This document shows positions 51,553-59,413 of a DNA stretch of 64,000 bases, piece by piece. Location of the stretch: positions 1 through 64,000 of the forward strand of contig NZ_QSIN01000008.1 in assembly GCF_003469205.1 (NCBI RefSeq). Direction: 5' to 3'. The notes under the pieces are model-generated. The model did not search any database and was not told where the DNA came from. It worked only from the letters and a program-made list of their open reading frames with translations. The position numbers were made by a program, and so were the translations under genes. The DNA is from Collinsella sp. AM33-4BH. GTDB lineage: Bacteria > Actinomycetota > Coriobacteriia > Coriobacteriales > Coriobacteriaceae. Numbering within the stretch: the first letter of the stretch is position 1; the number at the start of each line of letters is the position of its first letter.

Positions 51553-51605
51553 ATTGAACTCCTGTTCCGGGGCGGCATGACCCGCCCCAAACATACGATA
51601 ACTCG

Positions 51606-52487
51606 TTAAAGGATCTCGATCTCAAAACCGCGAATGACGGTCTCCCCCGGCTTGGCAACCAGGCAGCCACGCTTGTGCTCCAGAATATCGTCCTCATCGG
51701 AGCAGGTAGACAGGCCGCCCCACGGTTCCACGGCCACAAAGTCACCCTCGGGCTTGCTCCACACAATCAGGTATGGCATATCGGGGAACGTCAGGCGCAC
51801 GCCCTTGTCCTCGGTTTTCTTGGTCAGCGTAACCACGCGGCTCTCGAGCACGTCAAAGATGGTCTCCGCGAAGTCGAAGAGTTCGTGGGCAAGCGGCAGG
51901 TTCTGGTCGATCATGGGGTTCTTACTGCGATGCTCAACATCAATCAGGCCCGTCGAGGGAACGGCAGTACAGAGCTCGGCGGCCTCACGCTGATCAAAAC
52001 GAAGCTCATAGTCGTCATAGGACTCGTCCTCGTCGAGCGGGCACTTAAAGCCGGGGTGGCCACCCACAAAGAACGGCATGTCCTCGGTGCCCTCATTGGT
52101 CACCTCGTACGACACGGCCACCTTTGCCGCATCGATCGTGTAACGAGCAACGATCTTAAACGGATACGGGTACTGCTCGAGCAGCTCGGCATGGTCGGCA
52201 GAGCTTAGGCTCAGTGCAACCATGTTGTCGCTCTGTTCCTCGAGCTTCCACTCCTGTTTGCGCGCAAAGCCGTGGCGGGCGAGCCTAACCTCGCGGCCGC
52301 CCATGGTCATTGCGTGACCGTCGCGAAGGCCGCCGCAGATCGGGAAACAAATGGGTGCCTGGCCCGACCAGACCGCCGGGTCACCCTGCCACAGGTACTC
52401 ACGGCCGTTGGCCGCAATAGAAGTGAACGATCCGCCAGCCGTGCTCAGTGCTACGCGGATAGAACCGTTATCAAGAACAAACTCCAT
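51606..52487 (-). CDS. aldose 1-epimerase family protein (LacX-like)
   Basis: 293 residues of the galactose-mutarotase-like fold; CFPICGGLRDGHAM near residue 48, VGGHPGFKCPLDEDESYDDY near 142 and the catalytic-side VEPWGGLSTCSDE near 260. Proteins of this subgroup are found beside tagatose-6-phosphate genes (LacX) and probably interconvert anomers of sugar phosphates. AAGGGAAGG precedes the ATG at 52487. It is in the same operon as lacA, lacB and lacC, after a 375-base structured gap. Confidence 0.87.
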   Translation of the reverse strand: MEFVLDNGSIRVALSTAGGSFTSIAANGREYLWQGDPAVWSGQAPICFPICGGLRDGHAMTMGGREVRLARHGFARKQEWKLEEQSDNMVALSLSSADHAELLEQYPYPFKIVARYTIDAAKVAVSYEVTNEGTEDMPFFVGGHPGFKCPLDEDESYDDYELRFDQREAAELCTAVPSTGLIDVEHRSKNPMIDQNLPLAHELFDFAETIFDVLESRVVTLTKKTEDKGVRLTFPDMPYLIVWSKPEGDFVAVEPWGGLSTCSDEDDILEHKRGCLVAKPGETVIRGFEIEIL

Positions 52488-52714
52488 AGGAGCCTTCCCT
52501 TTCTTACGACAGCCCGCCAAGTCAGTGGGGCTGATAGAAAACCGGCCCGCGCCCCCTCACAGAAACGCGAGCCGTCAATTGAAAAGCTGCAGAATGCCGG
52601 GGGCCGCCAAAACGAAGCACTCAAGCCAAGCAAGCAAACGTGTTATCGGAGCAACTTGCCATACCAGAACGCTTCGCAACAACAGCGGTAACCCCACAGG
52701 TCACTCAGACATCA

Positions 52715-52819
52715 GCGAGAAGCCAGCTGGCGAGGCAAGGTGCCGTGAAGCGAGACGGCATTGACCTTCTGGTCATGCCGTCGAAGCTGAGCGGCAGATT
52801 GCCCGCCAGATGGCTTCGC
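52715..52819. repeat. nested inverted repeat inside the lac operon
   Basis: Outer arms GCGAGAAGCCAGCTGGCG / CGCCAGATGGCTTCGC, inner hairpin GACGGCATTGACC-TTCT-GGTCATGCCGTC. It lies in the 374-base lacB-lacX gap. The two-stem layout is like elements A to D, but without the TTCCGCAG / CGAGGAC loop. Confidence 0.7.
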
Positions 52820-52832
52820 AGCGTCGACCGGT

Positions 52833-52854
52833 CCGGCGTTTGTTAAAACGCCGG
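52833..52854 (-). other. hairpin right after lacB
   Basis: CCGGCGTTT / AAACGCCGG with a 4-base loop begins 7 bases past the lacB stop. No U-tract on the minus strand; probably an mRNA 3'-end stabiliser or processing site that sets lacAB above lacXC. Confidence 0.55.
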
Positions 52855-52861
52855 AACCCCC

Positions 52862-53386
52862 TTAGTCGTGATACTCGCCGCGGTCCCACTTCTCGAGGAA
52901 CTCGTCAAAGAAGTGCGGGTCAGCCTGAGCCTCGGCGTCGGCCTTATTGCAGGCGTCGATCTTGGCAATCAGGGCGTCGTGCTCGGGAGTCTTCTCGTAG
53001 GGCTCCTCCAGGAAGGCAAGCATGATATCGGCCATCAGGAACTCGCCGGTGATCTTGCCGCCAAAGCCCACGATGTTGGCGTTGAGCTCGCGACGGGCAT
53101 ACAGGGCAGAGGTCATGTCGCGAACCAGGGCGCAGCGAGCGCCGGGAACCTTGTTGACGGCGTTGGTGATGCCGATGCCGGTGCCGCACAGGGCCACGCC
53201 AAAGTCGGCCTTGCCGCTGGCAACAGCCTCGCCCACGGCCTTACCGTAGATGGGATAGTGCGTACGGGTGTGGCTGTAGGTGCCGCAGTCGAGCACCTTG
53301 TAGCCAGCCTGCTCCAGGCGGTCGGCCAGATAGATCTTCTCGTCCGTAACGATATGGTCGCAACCGATTGCGATGGTCTTCTTCAT
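52862..53386 (-). CDS. lacB: galactose-6-phosphate isomerase subunit LacB
   Basis: With LacA converts galactose-6-phosphate to tagatose-6-phosphate. 174 residues of the RpiB/LacAB fold: [13 protein letters not shown] at the start, [20 protein letters not shown] near residue 64 with the active-site Cys, and [20 protein letters not shown] near 88. LacB keeps the residues (Cys, the GTGIG loop) that LacA lacks. AAAGGA precedes the ATG. 64 bases downstream of lacA. Confidence 0.93.
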   Translation of the reverse strand: MKKTIAIGCDHIVTDEKIYLADRLEQAGYKVLDCGTYSHTRTHYPIYGKAVGEAVASGKADFGVALCGTGIGITNAVNKVPGARCALVRDMTSALYARRELNANIVGFGGKITGEFLMADIMLAFLEEPYEKTPEHDALIAKIDACNKADAEAQADPHFFDEFLEKWDRGEYHD

Positions 53387-53449
53387 CAGAACGTCCTTTC
53401 GTCTGAATTCACAAGTTGAGATAGAAGTTCGAGTTCTCGGTGGCTCTCG

Positions 53450-53878
53450 TTAGGCCATCTTGTTGAGCATGTCGACACGGATCTGGTGACGGCCGCCGGC
53501 GTACTGGGCGCGCAGGAACTCGCGGGCGATCTTCTTGGCGACCTCGGTGCCCACAACGCCCGGGCCCATGGTGACCATGCGCGAGCCGTTGTGCTCGCGG
53601 GTCATGTAGGCGGAACGCTCGTCGGAAATGTTGGCGACGACCATGCCCTTGATCTTGACGGCGGCCATATAGGAGCCGACGCCGTACTTATCGAATGCGA
53701 AGCCCTGGGAATCCTTGTGCTCCAGCAGGTCCTTGGCAACGGCGGTCGCGGAATCGACAAAGTCCGCAGCAGGGGTCTCGGAATAGTCGACGACCTCGTG
53801 ACCGTCAGCGATGAGCATCTCCTTGATGGACTCCTTCATCGACATACCGTCGGCATCGGAAGCGATTACAACCCTCAT
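53450..53878 (-). CDS. lacA: galactose-6-phosphate isomerase subunit LacA
   Basis: Partner of LacB. 142 residues: MRVVIASDADGMSMKESI at the start, YGVGSYMAAVKIKGMVVANI near residue 66, and DERSAYMTREHNGSRMVTMG near 86, all as in Gram-positive LacA. CAAGGAGG lies five bases before the ATG. It is the first gene of the operon lacA-lacB-lacX-lacC; the region upstream holds dyads that look like operator sites. Confidence 0.93.
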   Translation of the reverse strand: MRVVIASDADGMSMKESIKEMLIADGHEVVDYSETPAADFVDSATAVAKDLLEHKDSQGFAFDKYGVGSYMAAVKIKGMVVANISDERSAYMTREHNGSRMVTMGPGVVGTEVAKKIAREFLRAQYAGGRHQIRVDMLNKMA

Positions 53879-53972
53879 GACATCCTCCTTGAGAGATACG
53901 CAGGTGCGTAGTTTCTGTTTGGAAGTGTTGAATCGCGCTCAGGTCCGGGCATCTGAATGTGCGGTTCTTCAC

Positions 53973-54060
53973 TGTTCATGTTTATTTGAACACATTCGAA
54001 CATAGGTTGCAACCATTATTTGTTTAACTTTGTTCTTTTTTGAACAAATACCGTTTACGG
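53973..54060. promoter_or_regulatory. lacA upstream operator region
   Basis: Two TGTTC / GAACA dyads: TGTTCATGTTTATTTGAACA (53973-53992) and TTTGTTCTTTTTTGAACAAA (54029-54048), about 56 bases apart, then ACCGTTTACGG (54050-54060). AT-rich dyads of TGTTYR type suit a DeoR-family LacR repressor; the last motif is the recurrent CCGTTYACGG palindrome. Confidence 0.55.
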
Positions 54061-54118
54061 TTGATTGCCGACCGTTTGAGCCCGGCGCAGACGTAGCGAC
54101 CATGTCTTCAACAAACAA

Positions 54119-54151
54119 AAGGGCGGCCGAGAACGTGTCTCGGCCGCCCTT
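54119..54151 (-). terminator. terminator of the frameshifted membrane-protein gene
   Basis: AAGGGCGGCCGAGA / TCTCGGCCGCCCTT arms, followed on the minus strand by TTTGTTTG. Strong. Confidence 0.85.
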
Positions 54152-54185
54152 CTTACGGTTGATCTTCCAAAGATCGCTTTGCCGC

Positions 54186-55198
54186 CTACTCAGACTGCCC
54201 GCTCTTCTTGGCATGTTTGGACGGAGCGCTCAGAAAACGTCCCGTTAAATAGTTCGCCGGGCCGGAAATATCGATCCCCAGCAGCGTGTGCCCCAGCCAC
54301 AGAAACGCCGCGAGCACCAGCAATGGAATAACGCACGAAGTCACAATCATCACGATGACGCCTTCGATCAGATCGGTCACCTGTTGCACAATCTCATCGG
54401 TCATCTGTTTGGCGCCGTTGGTCACCGACGCGACAAGACCCGAGGCACCGTCGGCAAGCTGCTCAAGCACGTTCTTGGATTCTGTGGACTCGGACTTTTT
54501 CTTGCTCGTTTTGGAGCTATTGCCGTCTGCCGCACCCGCAGCGTCGGCCGCCTTTTGCTCGGCCGCTTCGATGCTCACCCGATACGTCTCGTCGACCTTT
54601 TGCGACACCCATACGCTTGCAGGCACCAAGGCCATGCCGATCACGGCACCACCAGCACGCGGGTCGCCACGCGGCGCAGGACAGCGCTCGTGCTCCAGCG
54701 TCCGTGAATGCCAAGCGAGACCGCAAAGAGCACCAGCGCAAACGGGATTAAGATGCCCAAGCCAACCGACCACAAAATCGTGAGCAAATATTTCTCTAGG
54801 TAGAGCACGGCAAGCACGATGCCCAAGTTGCCCGAAAGCTGCGCGAGCTGCTCGGCAACCGGCGTTCCCGTATCACCCGGCAGCGCGGTAATGCCCGCAG
54901 ACAGCGCCACGCACGAGGTCGTGAGCGCCAAAACGTTGCCCTTCTTTTGGTCGATGACCTCGATGGTGGAGTCCCATGTTTTGGTATCGGCAAAATGCGG
55001 ACGAGCCACAAAGCCCGACAGCAGCGCCAGTACCACGAGTGCAACGATAAAGCCAATCTGCAGCTTTTTGTTTGCGCACACGACATCGGACAGGCTGGGC
55101 TGCAGCTCGGTTACCGTCGTGTGCTCGGTTATCTGGACAGGACGCCCATGAGCCATCTCGTGCGCGTCTCTTTTTTGTATTGACCCGTTATCCGGCAT
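54186..55198 (-). pseudogene. membrane protein of unknown function, interrupted by a one-base frameshift
   Basis: Two overlapping frames make one protein of about 337 residues. The first part (55198 to 54641) starts MPDNGSIQKRDAHEMAHGRP with GAGGAGG upstream and has four membrane segments; it breaks after RRVATRVLVV. The second part resumes in another frame with AVIGMALVPASVWVSQKVDE, a coiled and charged middle rich in Ala, Lys and Ser, and a last membrane segment. Insertion of a single G in GTGGTG-CCGTG near 54656 would join them perfectly. So it is either a recent pseudogene, a sequencing error, or a programmed shift. Family not recognised. Confidence 0.75.
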
Positions 55199-55314
55199 TT
55201 GGATGCCTCCTCATTCCGGCCTGTATTGCGGTGGAAAGTATACCCACCCATCGAAAAACCGAACGGGAGGGCGTGCAGAAGCTCCATAACGCTGCTAGTC
55301 GAATAGTGCCATTT

Positions 55315-55468
55315 CAAAACTATGCCGGTTTACTACGATAAAACCGATAGGACCGACCACATTTGCTATTAGCAGAAAATGACAAGCTTTCTACCTGCGG
55401 CTTTGATAACGCTGTTCTTTCCATAGTTGAAAGAATGCGATTCATCGTAGTAAACCGGCATAGTTTTG
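55315..55468. mobile_element. 154-bp element with 25-bp perfect inverted ends
   Basis: Arms 55315-55339 and 55444-55468 are perfect inverse copies (CAAAACTATGCCGGTTTA and on). The 104-base interior is AT-rich. MITE-like shape; alternatively a long hairpin RNA. No relative found elsewhere in the window. Confidence 0.55.
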
Positions 55469-55602
55469 TAACCGACAGACCGAGTCGGCACCGCAGCAAA
55501 CCTAATGACCCGGTTTCTTCCATCCTCAAAGGATCGAATGCATGGCAGGAGTGTCCCAAACTGCCGGCAGATAAGGAACGTCCCCAAGTGCCGGGTAAAC
55601 AG

Positions 55603-55635
55603 AAAAGCCCTGCCGCGGGTAGCGGCAGAGCTTTT
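55603..55635 (-). terminator. terminator of lacF
   Basis: AAAAGC-CC-TGCCGC / GCGGCAGAGCTTTT arms with a 5-base loop; on the minus strand the stem runs into TTTTCTG. Located 28 bases past the lacF stop. Confidence 0.8.
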
Positions 55636-55662
55636 GGAAGGGGACTTGGTTGTGAGAGCTCG

Positions 55663-56001
55663 TTAGGCGAGCTTAGCCTCGAGTGCGGCGATGCGCTTAT
55701 AGGCATCGATGGTAAAGCGGGTCTGCTTCTCCAGGATCATGGTGGTCATGAGAGTGTCCTGAGCGTGAGCCATGATGAAGGTCATCTCCATCTCGCCGCC
55801 GCCGGCCTCCTGCGAAAGCAGCTTGGTCTGCGTGTCGTGGGCGCCGATAAGTGCATCGCTGGCATCCTTGTGCAGCTGCTCGGCCTTCTCAAAATCACCC
55901 TCGCGAGCAGCATCGAGCGCTGCAAGCAGATCGGTCTGGGCGTCGCCCGCGTATGCGACAATCTCAAATCCAACCATCGAGATTTCTTCTTTGGTTGCCA
56001 T
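55663..56001 (-). CDS. lacF: PTS lactose/cellobiose-family IIA component
   Basis: Carries phosphate from HPr to the IIB domain of LacE. 112 residues, all-helical PTS IIA-Lac fold: ISMVGFEIVAYAGDAQTDLL, AREGDFEKAEQLHKDASDAL, and MAHAQDTLMT with the phosphorylated His near residue 78. GAAAGGA precedes the ATG. It lies downstream of the LacI gene on the same strand, while lacE and lacG are on the other side of that gene. Confidence 0.92.
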   Translation of the reverse strand: MATKEEISMVGFEIVAYAGDAQTDLLAALDAAREGDFEKAEQLHKDASDALIGAHDTQTKLLSQEAGGGEMEMTFIMAHAQDTLMTTMILEKQTRFTIDAYKRIAALEAKLA

Positions 56002-56144
56002 ATTGCGTTCCTTTCACATATGAACCAACGGAGAGCATCGCGTCCGGGCATACGCGCTGCGCTGTGTATGGCAGGAACATTAACATTCAAACAAAAAAGA
56101 ACAGCGCAAAACGTAATTTCGAGCTATGAACGGTTGCTTTTCAC

Positions 56145-56155
56145 CCGTGAACGGT
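56145..56155. promoter_or_regulatory. CCGTGAACGGT motif upstream of lacF
   Basis: The palindrome CCGT-GA-ACGG with an AACGGTT half-site 26 bases away (56129-56135). About 145 bases before the lacF start. Confidence 0.4.
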
Positions 56156-56215
56156 TTTTAAACCAATCTGAACATTCTCAAACACAATTAGCGGCAACCC
56201 AAACAGGTCCGCACC

Positions 56216-57220
56216 CTAGCGTATATCGCGCACCGTATCGCCCTCGACGAGCACACCCGGAAACAGCATGTGCTCCACACCGGGTGCAGCGCCCTCGGCG
56301 CCGGCAATCTTGTCGACCGCCCACATGCCGACGCGCTTGTTGTCAAAGCGCACCGTAGTCAGGCGACGATCGGGCACGATATCGCCCAAACTATCGTCAA
56401 CACCCACCACGCTTACGTCCTGGGGCACGTGCTTCCCGCGCGACTCGAGCCCGCGAATGCAGCCGTAGGCCATGGCATCGTTGGAAGCATAAATGGCTGT
56501 GCAGTTCGAATCGTCCGCAAGCACCTGGCCGGCGGCATATCCGCTCTGTGCCGTCCAATCGCCACGGACGAGTCGCGGCGGCTCAATACCATGCGCGCGC
56601 AATGTCTCGCGCCAGCCCTCCTCGCGACGCATGCCCGAAAGCGAGCGCTCGGGGCACGAGATAAAGTGCACGGTCTTGTGCCCCTGCTCCAGCAGGTACT
56701 CGACCACCTGGCGCGAGCAATCGAACTGGTCGTTATCGACTGTTGAACAGAGCGGGTGCTCCAGCATGGTAACGAGCACCGTCTGCATACCGGGCAGCGG
56801 CTCGAAGGTGCCAAAGTCCGCCGGCATGCGATTCATGATCACAACCATGCCATCCACCGGCAGCGCGCTCATGCGCGACGATGCGCTCTCGAGGGTATAC
56901 GGATGCCCGTCTACTTTAGTGAGGGTGATGGCATAGCCATGTTTGTCGGCCGCGGCGGCAAAGCCCTCCATACGGTCGAGGTTGCCGGTGCCGGTAATGT
57001 TGAACATGGCGACGCCGACGGTCTTAAACTTGCCGCGGCGCAGCGATCGACCGGCAAAATTGGGGCGATACCCCAGCTCGCGCATGGCGGCGCGCACGCG
57101 CTCCTTGGTCTCGAGGCGCACGCTGGGCGAATCGTGCACCGTACGCGAGACTGTCTGCTCCGAGACGCCCGCGAGACGCGCCACGTCCTTAACGGAAACC
57201 GATTTTTTAACAGCGGCCAT
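56216..57220 (-). CDS. LacI family regulator of the lactose PTS genes
   Basis: 334 residues. Helix-turn-helix VSVKDVARLAGVSEQTVSRT, hinge NFAGRSLRRGK, then a periplasmic-binding-like core with SVVGVDDSLGDIVPDRRLTT, which is very close to its paralogue at 46181. The ATG at 57220 follows AAAGATCG. It lies between lacF and lacE; two operator-like sites lie in the 357-base gap before lacE. Lactose-6-phosphate or another pathway sugar would be the inducer (inference). Confidence 0.9.
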   Translation of the reverse strand: MAAVKKSVSVKDVARLAGVSEQTVSRTVHDSPSVRLETKERVRAAMRELGYRPNFAGRSLRRGKFKTVGVAMFNITGTGNLDRMEGFAAAADKHGYAITLTKVDGHPYTLESASSRMSALPVDGMVVIMNRMPADFGTFEPLPGMQTVLVTMLEHPLCSTVDNDQFDCSRQVVEYLLEQGHKTVHFISCPERSLSGMRREEGWRETLRAHGIEPPRLVRGDWTAQSGYAAGQVLADDSNCTAIYASNDAMAYGCIRGLESRGKHVPQDVSVVGVDDSLGDIVPDRRLTTVRFDNKRVGMWAVDKIAGAEGAAPGVEHMLFPGVLVEGDTVRDIR

Positions 57221-57332
57221 AGGTCGATCTTTCTATGTCAACGATGCCATTGAAGACATCCTGCGCAGTCATTTTGAACACCTTTAAGTATATCCAACGC
57301 CTCCCCAACGATACGCTTACCACCCAAAACCT

Positions 57333-57343
57333 ACCGTTCACCG
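57333..57343. promoter_or_regulatory. ACCGTTCACCG motif upstream of lacE
   Basis: Same form as the motif at 12349-12359 upstream of pflB; one base from the CCGTTCACGG palindrome. Confidence 0.35.
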
Positions 57344-57377
57344 ACAATTCTGCTTCCCCGAGCGGCTTTTGTCGCCC

Positions 57378-57397
57378 AAATGTTAACGTTGCCATTG
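57378..57397. promoter_or_regulatory. LacI operator candidate 1 (lac)
   Basis: AAATGTTAACGTTGCCATTG; its left half is like the gal operators (TGTTAACGT) and its right half is different (TTGCCAT in place of ACTCATA). Confidence 0.65.
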
Positions 57398-57496
57398 TGC
57401 AAACACAGAGCCACCGGGCGGCTCAAACGTTTACGCGCAAGGAATCGACGGTCCACAGGCACAAGGGCCACCGGTTCGCGTCTTTTTTTGTGCCGC

Positions 57497-57518
57497 AAAA
57501 TGGCAACGTCAACATTTT
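57497..57518. promoter_or_regulatory. LacI operator candidate 2 (lac)
   Basis: AAAATG and CATTTT outer arms around GCAACGTCAA; its reverse complement matches the site at 57378 except for one core base. 60 bases before the lacE start. Confidence 0.7.
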
Positions 57519-57577
57519 GGCAACCGAACGTCAAAAGCTACCATCGTTGCTAACCCACCGACTCTTAGGAGCATTGC

Positions 57578-59347
57578 ATGGAGCAACTCATCGCCATCAT
57601 CGAAAAGGGCCAGCCCTTTTTCAACGCGATCGCCCGCAACAAGTACCTCAAGGCGATCCGCGACGGCTTTATCTCCGTCATCCCCATCATCATCTTCTCG
57701 TCCATCTTCTGCCTGGTAGCCTCGGTCCCCAACATCTGGGGTTTCTACTGGCCCGATGACATCAACAACGCCCTGTGGAAGTGCTACAACTACTCCATGG
57801 GCATTCTGGCCATCGCCTGCGCCGCCACCACGGCCAAGCACTTCGCCGACGCCCAGAACCGCGATCTACCCAAGAACAACCAGATCAACTTCATCTCGTG
57901 CATGTGCGCAGCCATCATCGGCTTCTTGCTCCTTTCGAGCGACACGATCGCCACGGATGCTGCCAGCGGCTTCAACACCACCTACCTTGGTTCCAAAGGC
58001 CTGTTGACCGCCTTTATCGCTGCGTTTGTGACCGGCATCATCTACAAGTTCTTCATTAAGCGCAACATCACCGTCAAGATGCCCGAGCAGGTTCCGCCCA
58101 ACATCTCGCAGACCTTTAAGGACATCATCCCCTTCTCCGTCTGCATCACCGTCTTTTGGGTCTTTGACATCGTCTTCCGCGCTGCCTTTGGCTTCTGCTT
58201 TGCCCAGGGCGTCATCCAGGTGTTCCAGCCCCTGTTCACCGCCGCCGACGGCTATATCGGCCTCGCTGTGATCTACGGCGCTATGAGCCTCTTCTGGTTC
58301 GTCGGCGTCCACGGCCCCTCGATCGTCGAGCCCGCCATCGCCGCCGCTCTCGTTGCCAACATGACCGACAACCTGGCTGCATTCCAGGCCGGCGAGCACG
58401 CCACCGCCGTCCTGACGCAGGGAGCCCAGTACTTCGTCGTCTGCATGGGCGGCACCGGCGCCACGCTCGTCCTGGTCTTTATGTTCTGCTTCCTGGCCAA
58501 GTCCCAGGAGATGCGCGCCGTCGGCAAAGCAGCCATCGTCCCCGTGTGCTTTGCCGTCAACGAGCCGCTGCTGTTCGCCGCGCCTATCGTGCTCAACCCC
58601 GTCTTCTTTGTCCCGTTTGTCTTTGCCCCGATCGCCAACATCTGGATCCTCAAGGTCTTTATCGACTTCTTGGGCATGAACGGCTTTATGTACACCCTGC
58701 CCTGGACCGTCCCCGGCCCCATCGGCACCATCATGGGCCTGGGCTTCCAGCCGCTCGCCTTTGTGATGCTCGCCATCATCCTAGTCATCGACTTTGCCCT
58801 GTACTACCCGTTCTTCCGTGCCTATGACGCCCAGAAGTGCGCCGAGGAGGCCGAGATCTCCCAGGAGGAGCTCGCCGCCAAGAACGCCGAGAAGGCCGCC
58901 AAGCTCAACGACGCCTTCCAGGGTAAGGCCGACGCCAAGAGTGTTGCCGCCGGCGCCGCTGCCGAGGTCGTAAAGACCGACGCTGCCCCCGCTGCTGCCG
59001 CCACCGAAGCTACGGCCGCCAGCGACCTCAACGGCAAGCGCGTACTCGTGCTCTGCCAGGGCGGCGGCACTTCGGGCCTGCTCGCCAACGCACTGGCCAA
59101 GGCCGCCAAGGAGCGCGGCATCGATCTTGAGACCGCCGCCGATGCCTATGGCAACCACGTGGACATGCTTCCCGACTTTGACCTGGTCGTCCTGGCCCCG
59201 CAGGCCGCCAGCTACCTGGCCGACCTGCAGAAGGACTGCGAGCGCGTGGGCAACAAGTGCGTCGCCTGCCGCGGTAAGCAATACATCGAGCTCTCCCAGA
59301 ACGGCGACAAGTCTCTCGCCTTTGTGAGCGAGCAGCTGTCGAAGTAA
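57578..59347 (+). CDS. lacE: PTS lactose-specific IIC-IIB transporter
   Basis: Imports and phosphorylates lactose. 589 residues: EIIC domain of about ten membrane segments (1-430) with FWFVGVHGPSIVEPAIAAA near 245 and CFAVNEPLLFAAPIVLNPVF near 325, an Ala/Lys-rich linker (430-485), and a IIB domain with the phosphorylated Cys in VLVLCQGGGTSGLLANALA near 493. The IIC-IIB fusion is the LacE layout; a cellobiose system is possible but LacG and lacABC nearby favour lactose. AGGAG precedes the ATG. Confidence 0.93.
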   Translation: MEQLIAIIEKGQPFFNAIARNKYLKAIRDGFISVIPIIIFSSIFCLVASVPNIWGFYWPDDINNALWKCYNYSMGILAIACAATTAKHFADAQNRDLPKNNQINFISCMCAAIIGFLLLSSDTIATDAASGFNTTYLGSKGLLTAFIAAFVTGIIYKFFIKRNITVKMPEQVPPNISQTFKDIIPFSVCITVFWVFDIVFRAAFGFCFAQGVIQVFQPLFTAADGYIGLAVIYGAMSLFWFVGVHGPSIVEPAIAAALVANMTDNLAAFQAGEHATAVLTQGAQYFVVCMGGTGATLVLVFMFCFLAKSQEMRAVGKAAIVPVCFAVNEPLLFAAPIVLNPVFFVPFVFAPIANIWILKVFIDFLGMNGFMYTLPWTVPGPIGTIMGLGFQPLAFVMLAIILVIDFALYYPFFRAYDAQKCAEEAEISQEELAAKNAEKAAKLNDAFQGKADAKSVAAGAAAEVVKTDAAPAAAATEATAASDLNGKRVLVLCQGGGTSGLLANALAKAAKERGIDLETAADAYGNHVDMLPDFDLVVLAPQAASYLADLQKDCERVGNKCVACRGKQYIELSQNGDKSLAFVSEQLSK

Positions 59348-59357
59348 GTAACGCTTA

Positions 59358-59393
59358 GGGCCAGCCGACTATCCAAGACCGGCTGGCCCTTCG
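59358..59393 (+). terminator. hairpin between lacE and lacG
   Basis: GGGCCAGCCG / CGGCTGGCCC with a 12-base loop, followed by TTCGATTT. Weak U-tract; probably a partial terminator or stabiliser within the operon. Confidence 0.6.
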
Positions 59394-59413
59394 ATTTAAA
59401 CGATTGGATCATC

